Below the pieces are notes generated by a model. It was not told the DNA's origin, ran no database searches, and saw nothing but the letters and a program-made list of their open reading frames with translations. 64,000 nt of DNA from DATCJU01 sp036562635 (GTDB taxonomy: Bacteria; Actinomycetota; Actinomycetes; Mycobacteriales; Pseudonocardiaceae), in assembly GCA_036562635.1 (NCBI GenBank), contig DATCJU010000094.1:1-64000 (forward strand), in the 5' to 3' direction. The position numbers and the translations under genes are program-made. Positions within the stretch are counted from its first letter, which is position 1; every line of letters starts with the position of its first letter. Of the stretch, positions 1 to 8,219 are shown in pieces.

Positions 1-22
1 CGAGATGGCCTGGGGAGGGGTC

Positions 23-346
23 ATGAGCCTGCTGAGAGTGCTGGCGCTGCTGGTACTGGCGTTCCTGGCTGGCTGCTTCGGGGTGTGGCGATCGGCACGA
101 GGCCGGGGATGTGGGTCGAGCAGCCGGAGCGACACCAAGCCGCTCCGGAAACCGAAGCTCATGCCCCGGCCTGGTCCCACCACTGCTACGCAGCATCACT
201 CCCGGGCTGCCCGGGTACGGCAGTACGCGGTGGAGCAGGACACGCCGACGGTCCGGATGCCACACCTGGCAGCCGCACTGGAGGCAGAGGCACTACTGGC
301 GTTGCCGGTGGACGACGTCGTGATCGGTGCCAGGGGTCGGCGATGA
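23..346 (+). CDS. small single-pass membrane protein, first gene of a coupled cassette
   Basis: I do not recognise this 107-residue protein. Residues about 3-25 form one hydrophobic segment, followed by an Arg/Ser-rich and then acidic, Leu/Ala-rich tail, so it is probably an inner-membrane protein with a cytoplasmic tail. I chose the ATG at 23 because a purine-rich GGGGAGGGG lies just upstream. An in-frame ATG at 5 has no room for a leader inside the window. Its stop overlaps the next start as ATGA, so translation of the two is coupled. The true upstream context is outside the window. Confidence 0.55.
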   Translation: MSLLRVLALLVLAFLAGCFGVWRSARGRGCGSSSRSDTKPLRKPKLMPRPGPTTATQHHSRAARVRQYAVEQDTPTVRMPHLAAALEAEALLALPVDDVVIGARGRR

Positions 347-666
347 GGTGGTGGACCTACTGGCACCTGCTGGAGTACGTGCCCGTCGACGAGCGCGGCC
401 GACGCGGTGCCCCGCACACCGAACGGGTCGACGACCACGGCCCCTACATCGGGCCCGGCCCGGAGGCCTTCGCCCGGCTGTGCGCCGAGGACTACCTGAC
501 ACGGCAGCAGGCACCCGCCGGGCGGTGGCGGGTGGTGCTGTGGCGCATGGACGACACCGGTGTCCACAAGACCCGGCGCCTGTGCGAGATCGAGCTGCGC
601 TGGCCCGGCGTCCCGGCCGGGGAGGCAACCCAGCAGGACGACGTCGTCTCCGGTGGTGCCCGATGA
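343..666 (+). CDS. hypothetical 107-aa cytosolic protein
   Basis: This is the second gene of the cassette. It overlaps the previous stop (ATGA) and the following start (ATGA). The protein is soluble, rich in Trp and charged residues, begins MRWWTYWHLLEY, and has no signal peptide or membrane segment. I do not recognise a domain. The tight overlaps on both sides and the codon use typical of a high-GC genome support a real gene. Its function probably depends on the membrane partners encoded around it, which is inference from layout only. Confidence 0.55.
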   Translation: MRWWTYWHLLEYVPVDERGRRGAPHTERVDDHGPYIGPGPEAFARLCAEDYLTRQQAPAGRWRVVLWRMDDTGVHKTRRLCEIELRWPGVPAGEATQQDDVVSGGAR

Positions 667-908
667 TCGGCCTGACGGACCTGGTGGTGCTGGGCCTGCT
701 GTTGGTCGTCGGCGGCACGTTGCTGCTGACCCTGCCCGCCCTGACTCCGCTGCTGCGGGCCACACCCCGGGCGCGGACACGCCGGGCCCGGCACCGACTG
801 CTCCGTTCCCGCCCGCCCCGGCACCGGGCGGCCGCCGGCACGCTCACCGTGCGGGAGCTGCGCCGCCGCCTGTACGCCGAGGCCCTCGGCTACCGGCAGG
901 CCTGGTGA
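663..908 (+). CDS. small membrane protein with basic tail
   Basis: This 81-residue protein has one long hydrophobic stretch at about residues 4-32, then an Arg-rich cytoplasmic tail that ends LYAEALGYRQAW. The ATG overlaps the stop of the preceding gene and its own stop overlaps the next GTG, so it sits inside a translationally coupled unit. No family is recognised. Two of its three partners are also predicted membrane proteins, which suggests a small membrane complex. That is inference. Confidence 0.5.
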   Translation: MIGLTDLVVLGLLLVVGGTLLLTLPALTPLLRATPRARTRRARHRLLRSRPPRHRAAAGTLTVRELRRRLYAEALGYRQAW

Positions 909-1078
909 CCGACATGCTCCCGGACCTGTTCGACGCCCTGCCGACACTGCTGGTGGCCGCCCTGATCGGCATCTGCCTCGGCGCCGCCTGGGATCCACCC
1001 GCCCAACCCCGCCGCCGGTGGTGGCACCGCCCGGCCCGCGTCCTGTGCCGCCGTGGGAGACGACGACGTCGCCGGTAG
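905..1078 (+). CDS. 57-aa membrane peptide with Arg-rich C-terminus
   Basis: A GTG start overlaps the preceding TGA (GTGA). The peptide has one hydrophobic helix (about residues 9-26) followed by Trp/Pro/Arg-rich sequence that ends in a run of arginines. It is the last member of the four-gene cassette. It could be a small membrane-associated regulator or a remnant of a longer gene; the sequence does not decide between these. Confidence 0.4.
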   Translation: MTDMLPDLFDALPTLLVAALIGICLGAAWDPPAQPRRRWWHRPARVLCRRGRRRRRR

Positions 1079-1209
1079 GGCGCCCGGACCGTCATGGGTC
1101 CGGAGCCGGGGTGACGAATGCGCGAGCAGGATGCCCCGAGAGGCGGAAAAGCATCCGCCGACGGTGAAACCTCCTGGCACCGGGCCCAGCCCCCTGGTGT
1201 GCTGCGGGC

Positions 1210-1461
1210 ATGAGCTCGACACGACGTGCCCTGGTACTGCACCTGACCGGCGGCGGCGAACCGATCTGGATCGCCATGAACGAGCAGGACGCGGACGAGC
1301 TGACCGCGAACCTGCCCTCGCTGATGGAGAACGGAGCCACCCAGCCCATTCCCACGGTCGACGGCACCACGGTGGTGGTGAACTTCGCGCACGTGGCCAC
1401 CGCGCTGGTCAGCTCCCTGTCCGTCACCGCCCAGGTCTACGGCAACACCGCGGGGCACTGA
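1210..1461 (+). CDS. hypothetical 83-aa protein
   Basis: This is a small acidic protein with no membrane segment. A mixed alpha/beta pattern is suggested by the alternating hydrophobic start (RALVLHLTGGG) and the later TTVVVNFAHVATALV. It lies 131 bp after the four-gene cassette and is preceded by a short hairpin (GGCGGA...TCCGCC near 1140-1160). I do not recognise the family, and no function is claimed. Confidence 0.5.
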   Translation: MSSTRRALVLHLTGGGEPIWIAMNEQDADELTANLPSLMENGATQPIPTVDGTTVVVNFAHVATALVSSLSVTAQVYGNTAGH

Positions 1462-1503
1462 CCCCCGCACCACCACACACCCGCCCCCGGAGCCGGACCC
1501 CGG

Positions 1504-2004
1504 TCAGGACGAGGGCGGTGAGGTCCGTGCGGGCCGCGCCGGCTCGCGGAAGACGACGAGCCGCAGCACCACGAAGTTGATCGTGGTCGCGGTGCCCTGG
1601 GCGACGATCCAGGCCAGGGTCACCCGCCACGGGCCCTCCGGCAGCAGGCTCAGCGCCCACGCGTTCATCCCGATGTTGACGAAGAACGTCACGGTGTAGA
1701 GCAGCATGAACGCGCCCAGCCGGCCCGCCCCGCCCGAGGCGTTGAACGTCCAACGCCGGTTCAACAGGTAGGCGGTGGTGGTCCCGGCGACGAAGCTGAG
1801 CGCCTTGGCCAGGTGCACCCAGGTGCCCAGGAACAGCAACAGCTGGTAGCTGCCGTAGTCCACCACGGCGGAGAACCCGCCGACCAGGACGAACCGCACC
1901 AGCTGGGTGAGCAGCCCCGGCTGCCGACCGGCCCCGCCCTCCGGCCCGCCCGACCGGTCCACGGTCTGCTCCACCGCGCCACCGGACGTCCCCGCAGCGG
2001 TCAT
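1504..2004 (-). CDS. GtrA-family membrane protein
   Basis: The 166-residue protein has about four hydrophobic segments (near residues 33-55, 62-82, 96-118 and 125-147) and the GtrA signature seen as VRFVLVGGFSAVVDYGSY near residue 32 and YLLNRRWTF after the second helix. GtrA proteins help move polyprenyl-phosphate-linked sugars across the membrane. In M. tuberculosis the GtrA-type protein Rv3789 is encoded next to dprE1. Here the gene is divergent from dprE1 and overlaps nothing. A role in arabinan precursor handling is therefore likely but inferred. The start is uncertain because an in-frame GTG lies 6 nt upstream. Confidence 0.8.
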   Translation of the reverse strand: MTAAGTSGGAVEQTVDRSGGPEGGAGRQPGLLTQLVRFVLVGGFSAVVDYGSYQLLLFLGTWVHLAKALSFVAGTTTAYLLNRRWTFNASGGAGRLGAFMLLYTVTFFVNIGMNAWALSLLPEGPWRVTLAWIVAQGTATTINFVVLRLVVFREPARPARTSPPSS

Positions 2005-2248
2005 CGCCACACCACGGGAAGCTCCCCGGCGCGCGCCACGAACGTCACCGTCAGCACGGCGTCGGATCGGTTCACGGCAGCACGGCTCCTCGCACGGGAC
2101 CAGGACGCGGCACGCACCGGCCGCACGCACCCGCACGACGGTAACGCACCACCTCCCCCACCTGCCCGGTGCCCGCCGGGGACACGGCCGGTCCGATCCC
2201 ACCCACCGGTGAGCAGGGCCGGAGTGCCCGAAACCCCCCGGACCCCCG

Positions 2249-3631
2249 GTGGATAAGCTCGGCACGGTGGAGCGAGCGAGGGAAGCCATCCGCACCCTGA
2301 CGGGATGGGGCCGAACAGCGCCGACCACCGCCCGCGTCGTACAGCACACCGGAGTCGAGGACGTGGTCGACGCCGTGCGCGGCGCCGGCGAGCGGGGAGT
2401 GATCCCCCGGGGCCTGGGCCGCAGCTACGGCGACGCGGCACAGAACGCGGGCGGTCTCGTCGTCGACATGACCGGCCTGAACCGCATCCACCGCATCGAC
2501 GTGGACGCCGCGGTGGTCGAGGTGGACGCCGGGGTCAGCCTGGACACCCTCATGCGACGCCTGCTGCCGTTCGGACTGTGGATCCCCGTCCTGCCCGGCA
2601 CCCGCCAGGTCACCGTCGGTGGGGCGATCGCGGCGGACATCCACGGCAAGAACCACCACGTCGAGGGCAGCTTCGGCAACCACGTGCTGTCCATGGAGCT
2701 GCTCACCGCGGACGGGCAGGTACGCACCCTCACCCCGGACGGACCCGAGTCCGACCTGTTCTGGGCCACCGTCGGCGGGATGGGCCTGACCGGCATCGTG
2801 CTGCGCGCCACCATCCGGCTGCAGCGGACCGAGACGGCCTACTTCCTGGTCGACACCGAACGCACCCGGGACCTGGACGACCTCATGGCCCGGCTCACCG
2901 CGAACGACGACCAGTACACCTACTCGGTGGCCTGGTTCGACTCGGTGTCCACCGGCGCCCGGATGGGGCGGGCGGTGCTCACCCGCGGCTGGTCGGCCAA
3001 GGTCGACGACCTGCCCCGGCGGCTGCGCCGCAACCCGCTCAAGTTCGACGCACCGCAGCTGGCCACCATGCCGCCGATCTTCCCGTCCGGGCTGCTCAAC
3101 CGGCTGACCATCGGCGCTTTCAACGAGCTGTGGTACCGGAAGGCCCCCCGGGAGCGGCGCGGCGAGGTCCAGAACATCACCCAGTTCTTCCACCCGCTGG
3201 ACATCGTCGCCGAGTGGAACCGGGTCTACGGGCCGCGCGGCTTCCTGCAGTACCAGTTCGTGGTGCCCTACGGCGCCGAGGACGTGGTGCGCCGCAGCAT
3301 GGAGATGATCTCCTCCTCCGGGCACGTGTCCTTCCTGAACGTGCTCAAACGGTTCGGTGCCGGCAACCGGGGCATGCTGTCCTTCCCCACCCCCGGCTGG
3401 ACCCTGGCGGTGGACATCCCGGTCGGCCCCGGGCTGGCCGAACTGCTGGACCGGCTGGACGAGCTGGTCCTGGAGGCGGGCGGCCGGATCTACCTGGCCA
3501 AGGACTCCCGGCTCACCCCCGAGGCCCTGCGGGCCATGTACCCGCGGCTCGACGAGTGGCAGAAGGTGCGGGCCTCCGTCGACCCGCACGGCGTGTTCAA
3601 CTCCGACCTCTCCCGAAGGCTGAAGCTGTGA
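2249..3631 (+). CDS. dprE1: decaprenylphosphoryl-beta-D-ribose 2'-oxidase DprE1
   Basis: This flavoenzyme oxidises decaprenylphosphoryl-ribose to the 2'-keto intermediate, the first half of the epimerisation that makes decaprenylphosphoryl-arabinose (DPA) for arabinan. The 460 residues align end to end with the mycobacterial enzyme. The FAD-binding part contains RGLGRSYGDAAQ (about 54-65) and PGTRQVTVGGAIAADIHGKN (116-135). The catalytic-site Lys is K418 in YLAKDSR. The residue equivalent to the benzothiazinone-trapping Cys387 is Ala387 (TLAVD, codon GCG at 3407-3409). A GTG start is used, and the gene overlaps dprE2 by GTGA. Confidence 0.96.
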   Translation: MDKLGTVERAREAIRTLTGWGRTAPTTARVVQHTGVEDVVDAVRGAGERGVIPRGLGRSYGDAAQNAGGLVVDMTGLNRIHRIDVDAAVVEVDAGVSLDTLMRRLLPFGLWIPVLPGTRQVTVGGAIAADIHGKNHHVEGSFGNHVLSMELLTADGQVRTLTPDGPESDLFWATVGGMGLTGIVLRATIRLQRTETAYFLVDTERTRDLDDLMARLTANDDQYTYSVAWFDSVSTGARMGRAVLTRGWSAKVDDLPRRLRRNPLKFDAPQLATMPPIFPSGLLNRLTIGAFNELWYRKAPRERRGEVQNITQFFHPLDIVAEWNRVYGPRGFLQYQFVVPYGAEDVVRRSMEMISSSGHVSFLNVLKRFGAGNRGMLSFPTPGWTLAVDIPVGPGLAELLDRLDELVLEAGGRIYLAKDSRLTPEALRAMYPRLDEWQKVRASVDPHGVFNSDLSRRLKL

Positions 3632-4383
3632 TCGACGCGGTTGGCAACCCCCAGTCCCTGTTGGTGCTCGGTGGCACGTCGGAGATCGGCCTGGCCGTCG
3701 CCGAGAAGTACGCGGCCCGGCGTCCGCTGCGCGTGGTGCTCGCCGCCCGTCCCTCGGAGCGGCTGGACGCCGCGGCCGAGCGGCTGCGCGCCAAGGGCTG
3801 CACGGTGACCACCCTGCCGTTCGACGCCCGCCGCCCGGAGACGCACACCGAGGTGGTGGAGAAGGCCTTCGCCGAGGGCGACATCGACGTCACCGTGGTG
3901 GCGTTCGGCGTGCTCGGCGACCAGGAGCGGGCCTGGACCGACGTGGAGGCGGCCCGGGAGCTGGCCGAGGTGAACTACGTGGCCGCGGTGACCACCGGTG
4001 TCGCGCTGGCCGCCCGGTTGCGCCGGCAGGGCCACGGCACCCTCGTCGCCCTGTCCTCCGTGGCCGGGGAGCGGGCCCGCCGCAGCAACTTCGTCTACGG
4101 CTCCACCAAGGCCGGCATGGACGCCTTCTACACCGGCCTGACCGAGGCGCTGCGCCCGTCCGGCGTGCGGGTCTGCGTGGTGCGCCCGGGGTTCGTGCAC
4201 ACGAGGATGACCGAGGGCCTCACGCCGGCTCCGCTGTCCGTGACCCCCCAGCAGGTGGCCGACATCGTGGTGGACGCGGTGCACCGGCGGCGCGAGCTGG
4301 TGTGGGCGCCGGCCCCGCTGCGCTGGGTGATGTCCGTGCTGCGGCACCTGCCCCGGGCGATCTTCCGCCGACTGCCGATCTGA
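3628..4383 (+). CDS. dprE2: decaprenylphosphoryl-2-keto-ribose reductase DprE2
   Basis: This short-chain dehydrogenase (251 aa) reduces the keto intermediate made by DprE1 to DPA. The Rossmann motif is visible as LVLGGTSEIG near residue 12, the catalytic Ser lies in VALSSVAG, and the Tyr/Lys pair is in FVYGSTKAG. The GTG start overlaps the dprE1 stop, the usual arrangement for this heterodimeric pathway pair. The C-terminus carries a basic, hydrophobic segment (LRWVMSVLRHLPRAIFRRL) that probably associates with the membrane. A strong hairpin follows and separates it from the convergent ubiA. Confidence 0.95.
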   Translation: MIDAVGNPQSLLVLGGTSEIGLAVAEKYAARRPLRVVLAARPSERLDAAAERLRAKGCTVTTLPFDARRPETHTEVVEKAFAEGDIDVTVVAFGVLGDQERAWTDVEAARELAEVNYVAAVTTGVALAARLRRQGHGTLVALSSVAGERARRSNFVYGSTKAGMDAFYTGLTEALRPSGVRVCVVRPGFVHTRMTEGLTPAPLSVTPQQVADIVVDAVHRRRELVWAPAPLRWVMSVLRHLPRAIFRRLPI

Positions 4384-4394
4384 CCGGCACCACC

Positions 4395-4448
4395 GGCGTT
4401 CCGGCCCCGGCCGTCCGGGCCACCCTGGGTGGCCGGGGCCGGAACGCC
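4395..4448. terminator. bidirectional terminator hairpin between dprE2 and ubiA
   Basis: Two perfectly complementary 18-nt arms (4395-4412 and 4431-4448) flank an 18-nt loop in the gap between convergent genes. There is no T-run, as is common in high-GC actinobacteria. Confidence 0.8.
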
Positions 4449-4483
4449 TGGCCCCGAGCGCCGAACGAACCTGCAGCACGGAC

Positions 4484-5500
4484 CTACAGATAGAAGGCCA
4501 GCACCAGCGAGACCGCCCAGAACAGACCCAGGATCTGCAGCACCCGGTCCCGCAGCACGATCTCCTCCGGCTCACCGGCCCGCGCCTGGTCCACGTCGAC
4601 GGCGTAGCGGAGCACGGCGACCACGAAGGGCACCATGGAGATCACCGACCAGACCGAGCCGGACCTGGCGTTGATCTCGAACGCCCACAGACCGTAGGTC
4701 ATGATCACCACAGCCGCGGACAGCGCCCACACGAACCGCAGGTAGCTGGCGGTGTAGCCCTCCAACGACCTGCGGATCTTCGCCCCGGTCTTCTCGGCCA
4801 GCCGGATCTCGGCGTACCGCTTGCCCGCCACCATGAACAGCGAGCCGAACGCCGTGACCAGCAGGAACCACTGCGACAGGTGGATCCCCGCCGCAGCACC
4901 CCCGGCGACGGCCCGCATCAGGAACCCCGAGGCCACGATGCACAGGTCGACCACCGGCTGGTGCTTGAGCCCGAAGCAGTACCCGAGCTGCACCACCTCG
5001 TAGACGAGGATGACCGCCACCAGGTCGAGCCGGGCCAGGAACGACAGGCCCAGGGCACCCACCAACAGCACCCCCGCCGCGGTCCAGGCCACCGGCACCG
5101 GCACGATCCCCGCCGCGATCGGCCGGTGCCGCTTCACCGGATGCGCCCGGTCCGCCTCGACGTCCTTGCTGTCGTTGACCAGGTAGATGCCCGACGCGGC
5201 GACGGAGAACGCCACGAACGCGATCAGCGAGTCGCGGAGCACCTCGGGGTTGTTCATCTGGGCCGCCGCGAACGGCGCGGCCAGCACCAGGACGTTCTTC
5301 ACCCACTGCCGCGGCCGGACCGCCCGGGCCAGACCGACCAGCATGCGCACCGGGCCGGTGGTCGTCGGAGGGGACGCCGTCACCCTCGAGGCACCGACCT
5401 GCTCCGGAACGGCATCGGCACTCAGGCCGGCACCGGTGTCGTCCCCCACCACCCGGTCGCTGGCTTCCGAAAGCCCGATGTCCGATCCGGATCTGCTCAT
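4484..5500 (-). CDS. ubiA: decaprenyl-phosphate phosphoribosyltransferase (DPPR synthase, UbiA family)
   Basis: This integral membrane prenyltransferase attaches 5-phosphoribose from PRPP to decaprenyl phosphate, the committed step to DPA. The 338-aa protein has a disordered N-terminus of about 60 residues, then roughly nine membrane segments. The Asp-rich motif YLVNDSKDVEADRAHP matches NDxxDxxxD of the family. The order PAP2-ubiA downstream of glf-glfT2 matches mycobacterial Rv3809c-Rv3806c. The ATG overlaps the stop of the PAP2 gene (ATGA). Confidence 0.94.
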   Translation of the reverse strand: MSRSGSDIGLSEASDRVVGDDTGAGLSADAVPEQVGASRVTASPPTTTGPVRMLVGLARAVRPRQWVKNVLVLAAPFAAAQMNNPEVLRDSLIAFVAFSVAASGIYLVNDSKDVEADRAHPVKRHRPIAAGIVPVPVAWTAAGVLLVGALGLSFLARLDLVAVILVYEVVQLGYCFGLKHQPVVDLCIVASGFLMRAVAGGAAAGIHLSQWFLLVTAFGSLFMVAGKRYAEIRLAEKTGAKIRRSLEGYTASYLRFVWALSAAVVIMTYGLWAFEINARSGSVWSVISMVPFVVAVLRYAVDVDQARAGEPEEIVLRDRVLQILGLFWAVSLVLAFYL

Positions 5501-6060
5501 TCGCGGTTCTCCCTCCTGCGCAACCAGCGCCGCACCCCGACGGCCACCGCCGCGCCCAGCGCCGAACCGGCCACGACGTCGGTCGGGTAGTGCACCCCCA
5601 ACACCAGGCGGCTGACCAGCATCGGCGGCACCAGGACCGGGGTCAGCCGACGACCGAGCAACGCCCCGAACAACACCGCCGCAGCGGTGGTGGACGTGGC
5701 GTGCGAGGACGGGAAGCTCAACCGGCTCGGCGTGCCGGCCAACACCCGGATCTCCGGGTGCTCGGGGCGGCGACGACGCACCACCCGCTTGACCGCGATC
5801 GACGCGGCGTGCGCGGCGGCCACGCCGGCGGTGGCGGTCAACCACTCCCGGCGTCGGCGTCGGTCGACCAGCGCCCCCACCATCCCGGCGGCGAGCCAGC
5901 CACCGGCGTGCTCGCCGAACAGCGACAGACCGCGCGCGGCGGCGACCACCGGCGGAGCGGCCAGGCCGCGCTGCACGGCACACAGCACCCGGGCCTCGGT
6001 CGACATCGGAGCGGCGTCGCCCTCGGGGACGGTCATCTCCTGTCGTGCGCTGTTCTCCAC
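5497..6060 (-). CDS. PAP2-family phosphatase, probable DPPR phosphatase
   Basis: The 187-aa membrane protein contains the complete PAP2 signature: KRVVRRRRPEHP, PSSHATST and SRLVLGVHYPTD. The mycobacterial homologue Rv3807c, encoded beside ubiA, is proposed to remove the 5-phosphate from DPPR before DprE1 acts. I chose the GTG at 6060 because GGAGG lies about 8 nt upstream. The internal ATG at 6036 has AGGAG directly abutting it, which is too close. The gene is translationally coupled to ubiA. Confidence 0.9.
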   Translation of the reverse strand: MENSARQEMTVPEGDAAPMSTEARVLCAVQRGLAAPPVVAAARGLSLFGEHAGGWLAAGMVGALVDRRRRREWLTATAGVAAAHAASIAVKRVVRRRRPEHPEIRVLAGTPSRLSFPSSHATSTTAAAVLFGALLGRRLTPVLVPPMLVSRLVLGVHYPTDVVAGSALGAAVAVGVRRWLRRRENRE

Positions 6061-6251
6061 TGAGGTGTCCTCCCACCCCTGTTTTCCCGGAAACCGTGAT
6101 CCTGCCGGTGATCTGTGACCATCACCACTCGTGACACCCCGGTCACTCACCGGTACGAAAAGGGCAAAAAGGGCCACCAACGACGACGCCCGGCCGTCCG
6201 GGTAGGACGACCGGGCGCACGTCTCGTCTGAGTACGACACCGGGCAAGGCG

Positions 6252-8216
6252 TCAGTCCTCGAACACCCGCTTCCAGGACTCGAAGCTGGTCAGCTCCGGC
6301 AGAGCCTGGCGGTACTGCCGCTGCAACCGCGGCCACTCCTTGACCAGCCGCCGGTGGTTCTGGATCGCCCGGGTCATCAACTCCCGGAAGATCTTCGGGT
6401 CGCGGCGCCGGAACGCCACACCACTGCCGTCGGCGTTGGACACCGTCGCGCTGTCCAGCGCCCCCAGCAGGAACCAACGGCCCGCCTGGGCGGAGACGTT
6501 GATCTGCGGCCGGTGCATCGCCTCGGGGTCGGGAGCCCGCAGGTGGTGCACCAGGGACTTCGCCGCCCGGGCCGCGATCACCACCGGGTTCACCGGCGGC
6601 TTGAGCAGCGCCTCCGCCTTGACCGGGTCGAGGCTCGGCGGCGGGAACTGCCGGGCCGAGGGCAGGATCTTGGCGTCGTCGTAGCCCTTGCGCAGCTCCA
6701 GCACCTCGGGGCGGGCGGTGCGCAGCGACTCGAACAGCCGGTCCGGCCCGGCCAGGAAGTCCTCGATCGCCTTCTGCTGCACCGCCACCGTGGAGTACTC
6801 CATGGAGAACAGGTGCCGCAGGGAGAGCTTCAGACCCTGCTTGAGCAGGGTGGTCCGCACGTCGTACGGACTGTGCAGGGCGGCCATGATCAGCCGGTTC
6901 CGGACGTGGAAGTACGCCGTCCAGTCAGTGGCGTCGTCCTTGTCCGTCCACGGCATGTGCCAGATCGCCGCACCCGGCAGCGTGACCGTCGGGTAGCCCT
7001 GCTCCCCGGCCCGCAGCGAGTACTCGGCGTCGTCCCACTTGATGAACAGCGGCAGCGGCAGACCGACCCGCTCGATCACCTCACGCGGGAAGGTGCACAT
7101 CCACCACCCGTTGTAGGTGGCGTTGATACGGCGGTGCAGCTCCTCGGTCTCCCGCAGGTTCTCCTTGCCGAAGTCGTGGTCGGTGACCGCTCCGGGCGCC
7201 GGACGCCAGAAGCACTCCTTGAGGTCGACGACCTCACCCATGCTGTGCAGCCGCGCCCGCGCCTGCAGGTTCAGCATCTGGCCACCGACGATGACCGGGT
7301 GGCTGGCGGCCCGGGCGAAGGCGTTGGACCGCAGCACGCTGTCCGGCTCCAGACGCACGTCGTCGTCGAGCAGCATCACCTGATCGCAGTCGGTGTTCTG
7401 CACCGCCTCGTACAGCGCGCGGGTGAAACCGCCGGACCCACCGAGGTTGGCCTGTTCGATGACCACCAGCCGGTCGCCGAGCCGGGCCTTGGCCTCCTCG
7501 AAGCCCTCGGTCTCCCGCACCCGGGCGGTGCCCTGGTCGATCACGAAGACCTTCTTGACCACGTCCAGCACCGCCGGGTCCTCACCCAGCGCCTGCAGCG
7601 CGATCACGCAGTCGGTGGGACGGATGGTGCACATGCCCACCGCGAGCGACTGCGTGGGCAGGTCCTGTTCGGTGATCCACGCGACGTCCTTGATCTCCAG
7701 GTTGGAGTCGCCGGTGAACACGTCGAACCAGATCCAGCCGCCATCCTCGAACGGCTGCAGCGAGATCCGGAACTCGACCAGGGTCCAGCTCCGCGTGCTG
7801 TGCACCGCCTTGCCCTGCAGGTGCACCACGTCCGCGTTGATCTTGGACCGGTAGACGTCGATGCGCCCGTCGCCGCGGGCCAGCAGCCGCAGCACGACCT
7901 CGCCCACCCGCGTCCACCGCTTCCAGTAGCTGGCGGGGAACGCGTTGAAGTAGGTGGAGAAGGAGATCTTGGACGACGGCGGCACGCTGACCGAGCGGCG
8001 CGAGGTGACGTGGCAGCGGCCGAACATCGTCTCGGGCTCGTCGATGTACAGCGGCCGGACGTCCAACGGGTCGTCGTCCCGCGGGAAGATCACCCGCTGC
8101 AACACACGGTTGGCGGGTACGCCCCCGTTGTCCTTGCGGGTGCGCACCGACGACGTGTCACTCACTTTGGTGTCCGGGACGCCCTGCTCCTGCGCAGTCC
8201 CTGCGTGCTCGGTCAC
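6252..8216 (-). CDS. glfT2: galactofuranosyltransferase GlfT2
   Basis: This bifunctional polymerase builds the galactan of arabinogalactan from UDP-galactofuranose with alternating beta-(1-5)/(1-6) links at the inner face of the membrane. The 654-aa length is close to the M. tuberculosis protein. After an N-terminal beta-barrel domain, the GT-A domain shows the metal-binding DDD at 284-286, WW at 371-372, the acidic pair in WDDAE at 394-398 and H420 in WHMPW. A GTG start lies 3 nt after the glf stop, so the two are one operon supplying and using UDP-Galf. Confidence 0.96.
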   Translation of the reverse strand: MTEHAGTAQEQGVPDTKVSDTSSVRTRKDNGGVPANRVLQRVIFPRDDDPLDVRPLYIDEPETMFGRCHVTSRRSVSVPPSSKISFSTYFNAFPASYWKRWTRVGEVVLRLLARGDGRIDVYRSKINADVVHLQGKAVHSTRSWTLVEFRISLQPFEDGGWIWFDVFTGDSNLEIKDVAWITEQDLPTQSLAVGMCTIRPTDCVIALQALGEDPAVLDVVKKVFVIDQGTARVRETEGFEEAKARLGDRLVVIEQANLGGSGGFTRALYEAVQNTDCDQVMLLDDDVRLEPDSVLRSNAFARAASHPVIVGGQMLNLQARARLHSMGEVVDLKECFWRPAPGAVTDHDFGKENLRETEELHRRINATYNGWWMCTFPREVIERVGLPLPLFIKWDDAEYSLRAGEQGYPTVTLPGAAIWHMPWTDKDDATDWTAYFHVRNRLIMAALHSPYDVRTTLLKQGLKLSLRHLFSMEYSTVAVQQKAIEDFLAGPDRLFESLRTARPEVLELRKGYDDAKILPSARQFPPPSLDPVKAEALLKPPVNPVVIAARAAKSLVHHLRAPDPEAMHRPQINVSAQAGRWFLLGALDSATVSNADGSGVAFRRRDPKIFRELMTRAIQNHRRLVKEWPRLQRQYRQALPELTSFESWKRVFED

Positions 8217-8219
8217 GAA

